Made by a program: the position numbers and the translations under genes. From NCBI RefSeq assembly GCF_030814435.1, contig NZ_JAUSUW010000015.1:1-64000 (forward strand): a stretch of 64,000 bases of DNA, in the 5' to 3' direction. This DNA is from Peteryoungia aggregata LMG 23059 (GTDB lineage Bacteria; Pseudomonadota; Alphaproteobacteria; Rhizobiales; Rhizobiaceae). The notes under the pieces are model-generated. The model did no database searches. It worked only from the letters and a program-made list of their open reading frames with translations, and was not told the origin of the DNA. The stretch's first letter is position 1, and every line of letters begins with the position of its first letter. Shown here piece by piece: positions 61,438 to 64,000 of the stretch.

Positions 61438-63099
61438 TTAGAGCTCTGCCGGCTGGACGAGGCGGCTGCGACGCAAAAGTCCTTCCCCCTCAAGCAGCGG
61501 ATAGGCGATCGAGACGAACAGCGAATTGATCTCCTTCAGATCCCGCATGGTGTCGATATGCAGCGAACTGGACTCGAAGCTTGCCGCATTGCCCTGGCGC
61601 AGGCGCTGCAGATGGCTCTCCTCGCTTATCTTCACCAGGTTGCGGATCGATTCCTTGCGGGCGACGAGTTGGCGGGCATGTTCGATGTCCCGCGTGACCA
61701 GCAGGTTGAAGGCGAGATGGGCATTCTGCACCACCTCGTTATGCATAGCGCAGAGTTCCGCCCAGCCTTCGGCGGAGAAGGCGGCATTGCGTTCCTTCTT
61801 CTTGCGGGCGCGGGTCAGCATGTTCTGCGAAATGATATCGGCGGCCTGCTCGATCTTGATTGTTGCACCGAGCAGGTTCTGGCACTGCGCCGCCGAGGTC
61901 TGGTCGAGAGCCGTCTCTGAAATGCGGGCAAGATAGAACTTGATGTCGCGATGGATCGTGTCGATCTGGTCGTCGAGCGTTGCGATGCGCTCCATTTTCT
62001 TCGGATCCCAGTGCTCGAAGAGATCGAAGATGCCGTTCAGCATGACTTCCGTCTTGTCACAGACCGCCAGCACTTCGCGCGTGGCGTTCGAGATCGCCTG
62101 CTGCGGATTGCCGAGATCAAGGACATTCAAGGCGGAGAGCCGGTCGTCATTGGCGGCGCGCTCATCGCTGCGGGCGAGAAGGCGCGCCAGCAGGTTCGCG
62201 ACGATCCCGGCAAAGGGCAGGCCGAGCACCAGCACGGCACCGTTCATCGCCAAATGCACCATGACCACGGCATCGCCCGGATGGCTCGAAAAGACCGTCG
62301 GGCTGACCGTGAATAAGAACTGTGCGGCCAAAGCCACCAGCGTCATCAGTCCCCGGATCACCACATTGCCGAGCGGCACGATCCTGGCATTGGGCTCGGC
62401 ATTCTTGGTGAGAAGGGCCGCGATGATCGCCGCGCCGAAATTGATGCCCAGCACCAGCGGGATGATCAATGCATCGGGAAGCAGATGTTTGTCGGCGAGC
62501 GATGCCACCAGCAGCACGGCGGCGACACTGGAATGGAACGCCCAGGCGAGCAGGGCAGCCAGCACAAAGGCGCTGATCCAGTCGCTTGCGAGATAGTTGA
62601 ACAGGATCGGCAGGATGCGGCTCTCGCGCAGCGGTTCCGAGGCCTCACCGATCAGCCGGAGCGACAGGAGGAGCAGGCCGAGGCCGAAGAGAATGCGCCC
62701 GATCTGCCGCCAGCCGCGCGCTTCCGACGTCCGGAACGCAATCGTGCCGGCCAGCAGCAGCACGGGCACAAGCAGGGACAGATCATAGCGCAGGATGCGG
62801 ACGACAAACGCCGAGCCGAAATCCGCACCGAGCAGGGTCGCAACACCGATCGCGGGCAGGACATAGCCGGCGGCCGAAAACGACGCGACGATCAGCGCGA
62901 CCGCCGTCGCACTCTGAAGCGCCACGGCGAACAGGAAGCCGGCAAAGGCGGCCGAGAATCGGTTGCCGACGGCATGCCGGAGCTTGTCCTTCAGCACGCC
63001 ACCATAGGCGCGCTCGATGCCGGTGCGCACCATGCGGGTCGCCCATAAAAGCAGCGCGACGGCGCCGGCGAGATGAATGAAGACGGCGATGCCCGACAT
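61438..63099 (-). CDS. Na+/phosphate cotransporter family protein (NptA/PhoU type)
   Basis: About 553 residues from MSGIAVFIHLAGAVALLLWATRM. Eight or more helices are arranged in two Na_Pi_cotrans repeats with the QSATA signature (VALQSATAVALIVASF and its second-half equivalent HSSVAAVLLVASLA). A C-terminal PhoU-like helical domain (about 350-553) follows. It probably imports phosphate with sodium. The upstream 18 codons to 63153 are not used; GGGGCA lies ahead of the chosen ATG. Convergent with nnr. Confidence 0.87.
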   Translation of the reverse strand: MSGIAVFIHLAGAVALLLWATRMVRTGIERAYGGVLKDKLRHAVGNRFSAAFAGFLFAVALQSATAVALIVASFSAAGYVLPAIGVATLLGADFGSAFVVRILRYDLSLLVPVLLLAGTIAFRTSEARGWRQIGRILFGLGLLLLSLRLIGEASEPLRESRILPILFNYLASDWISAFVLAALLAWAFHSSVAAVLLVASLADKHLLPDALIIPLVLGINFGAAIIAALLTKNAEPNARIVPLGNVVIRGLMTLVALAAQFLFTVSPTVFSSHPGDAVVMVHLAMNGAVLVLGLPFAGIVANLLARLLARSDERAANDDRLSALNVLDLGNPQQAISNATREVLAVCDKTEVMLNGIFDLFEHWDPKKMERIATLDDQIDTIHRDIKFYLARISETALDQTSAAQCQNLLGATIKIEQAADIISQNMLTRARKKKERNAAFSAEGWAELCAMHNEVVQNAHLAFNLLVTRDIEHARQLVARKESIRNLVKISEESHLQRLRQGNAASFESSSLHIDTMRDLKEINSLFVSIAYPLLEGEGLLRRSRLVQPAEL

Positions 63100-63251
63100 A
63101 AAACTGCCCCGAACTTTCAAACTCTGGACGCGCACGTCCGAAGGGGGAAGCATGCGGGTTCAGCGCGCGGACATGGCCGCGACTCTGCGACCGAGCCTAG
63201 TCCAGATTCGCCATTGTCACAAATTGATGACTGTCAGGCGCCGCCCCGCTG

Positions 63252-64000
63252 TCATGCGACCCGCTTTTGTAGCTCCATCGCCCCGCGCGGTGCATTCACC
63301 TTTCCACCTGTAATGAAGAAAGCGAAGACATCCCTGGGCTTTGTCTCGGCCGGACTGTCCTTGGCGATCAGTGGCAGATCGTCGGGAACGCCGCCGCTGG
63401 CATAGGTTTTCAGCCGTTCGGACCAGCCGCCGATTTCGGCGGGCGGATAGCAGGTCGGCGTCTCGTCCGTGCCCCTCTGCAGCCGGGCATAGACGAAGTC
63501 CGCCGTCGGATCGGCAAACATCGGATAATCGTGATGGTCAGCGCAAACGGCTGCCACCCCATGACGGCGCAGCATCTCGATGAATTCCGGCACCTGGAAG
63601 GAGGCATGGCGAGGCTCGACCACATGGGTGAGCGGCCGACCATCCAGTGACTTCGGCAACTGTCCGAGAAAGGCCTCGAAATCCTCGGGCTCGAACTTCT
63701 TCGTCGCCATGAATTGCCAGAGGATCGGCCCGAGATGTTCCGCGAGTTCTGCGATCCCCTGGTTGACGAACTTTTCGATCGAGGGTCCCGCCTCGGCCAG
63801 GACCTTCCTGTTGGTGCAGAACCGGCTGGCTTTGAGCGAAAAGACGAACCCGTCCGGCACGTCCGCCGCCCACTTGGCAAAGGTCGCCGGCTTCTGGCTG
63901 GAGTAATAGGTGCCGTTGACCTCGATCGCGGTCAGCTGCCGGCTGGCATACTCAAGCTGGCGCTTCTTGGGCAGATCGGACGGATAGAAACTGTCGTCCC
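63252..64000 (-). CDS. DUF72-family protein, partial (cut by window edge)
   Basis: At least 249 residues; the N-terminus lies beyond the window. The visible part begins DDSFYPSDLPKKRQLEYASRQLTAIEVNGTYYS and continues with FVFSLKASRF and RPLTHVVEPRHASFQVPEFIEMLRRHGVAAVCADHHDYPM, all DUF72 (COG1801) hallmarks. It is a TIM-barrel-like family of unknown activity. An internal Met (GTG/ATG region at 63860) is not the true start, because the conserved sequence runs on upstream. Confidence 0.88.
   Translation of the reverse strand, partial: DDSFYPSDLPKKRQLEYASRQLTAIEVNGTYYSSQKPATFAKWAADVPDGFVFSLKASRFCTNRKVLAEAGPSIEKFVNQGIAELAEHLGPILWQFMATKKFEPEDFEAFLGQLPKSLDGRPLTHVVEPRHASFQVPEFIEMLRRHGVAAVCADHHDYPMFADPTADFVYARLQRGTDETPTCYPPAEIGGWSERLKTYASGGVPDDLPLIAKDSPAETKPRDVFAFFITGGKVNAPRGAMELQKRVA

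Overview
The window reads as chromosome of a Rhizobiaceae-type alphaproteobacterium (Rhizobium/Agrobacterium/Sinorhizobium relatives). The evidence is high GC throughout, a phosphatidylcholine synthase, ExoD, IalB and DUF1127 small proteins, two CTTCTCCCC-type intergenic palindromes like the RIME repeats of rhizobia, and a glnB-glnA operon with a sigma-54-type promoter. Genus cannot be decided from sequence reading alone.

Layout. 1-8 kb holds several regulator/enzyme pairs: a GlxA-type AraC regulator, a LysR regulator divergent from DUF1127 genes, a MocR regulator divergent from a PNPOx-like flavoprotein, and a TetR regulator divergent from a quinone reductase. The intergenic regions of the last three carry dyads that look like operators. 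8.04-10.43 kb is a visibly A/T-richer two-gene insert: an XRE-ASCH protein overlapping a PIN-GNAT-ASCH-like protein. It looks like an uncharacterised toxin-antitoxin or defence module and is the strongest novelty candidate.

10.5-23.2 kb is a corrinoid-dependent methyl-transfer locus. It has a non-pyrrolysine MttB-family methyltransferase, a corrinoid protein, a methylcorrinoid:tetrahydrofolate methyltransferase, MetF, a MetV-like Cys-rich protein, a RamA/RACE-type ferredoxin-ASKHA activator, a Fe-S protein, DUF1638, a 'virulence factor' small protein and a formyltransferase. Together they would demethylate a quaternary or tertiary amine (glycine betaine is the obvious guess; the substrate is not shown) and pass the methyl group to tetrahydrofolate for oxidation. 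A BrnT/BrnA and a HigB/HigA-type toxin-antitoxin pair and two entericidin-like lipoproteins sit among these genes. Three of the proteins carry Arg/Gly-rich low-complexity tails.

23.3-37.9 kb: a DUF2233 protein, a split MacA/MacB exporter, tRNA-Lys(UUU), CcdA, an AEC carrier, a UbiH-type hydroxylase, phosphatidylcholine synthase, and a complete nucleoside-type ABC transporter (ATPase, two permeases, BmpA-type binding protein) ending in a clear terminator and followed by a FadR-type regulator. 38-48.2 kb is housekeeping: glmU, glmS, a DUF502 protein, recG, sdhE and mfd. 48.3-57.6 kb is mixed accessory DNA: a DnaB-like mini-ATPase, two EamA transporters (one behind a leader terminator and a perfect 10-bp-arm dyad), a FrnE-type DsbA protein, an OppA/YejA-type binding protein, IalB, HspQ, and an orphan TAXI binding protein beside a membrane-anchored coiled-coil protein. 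57.7-64 kb returns to core functions: glnA, glnB, the NAD(P)H-hydrate repair enzyme, a Na/Pi cotransporter, and a DUF72 gene cut by the window edge.

No CRISPR array, rRNA, transposase or phage integrase was seen. Long opposite-strand reading frames inside real genes were treated as GC-driven shadows.
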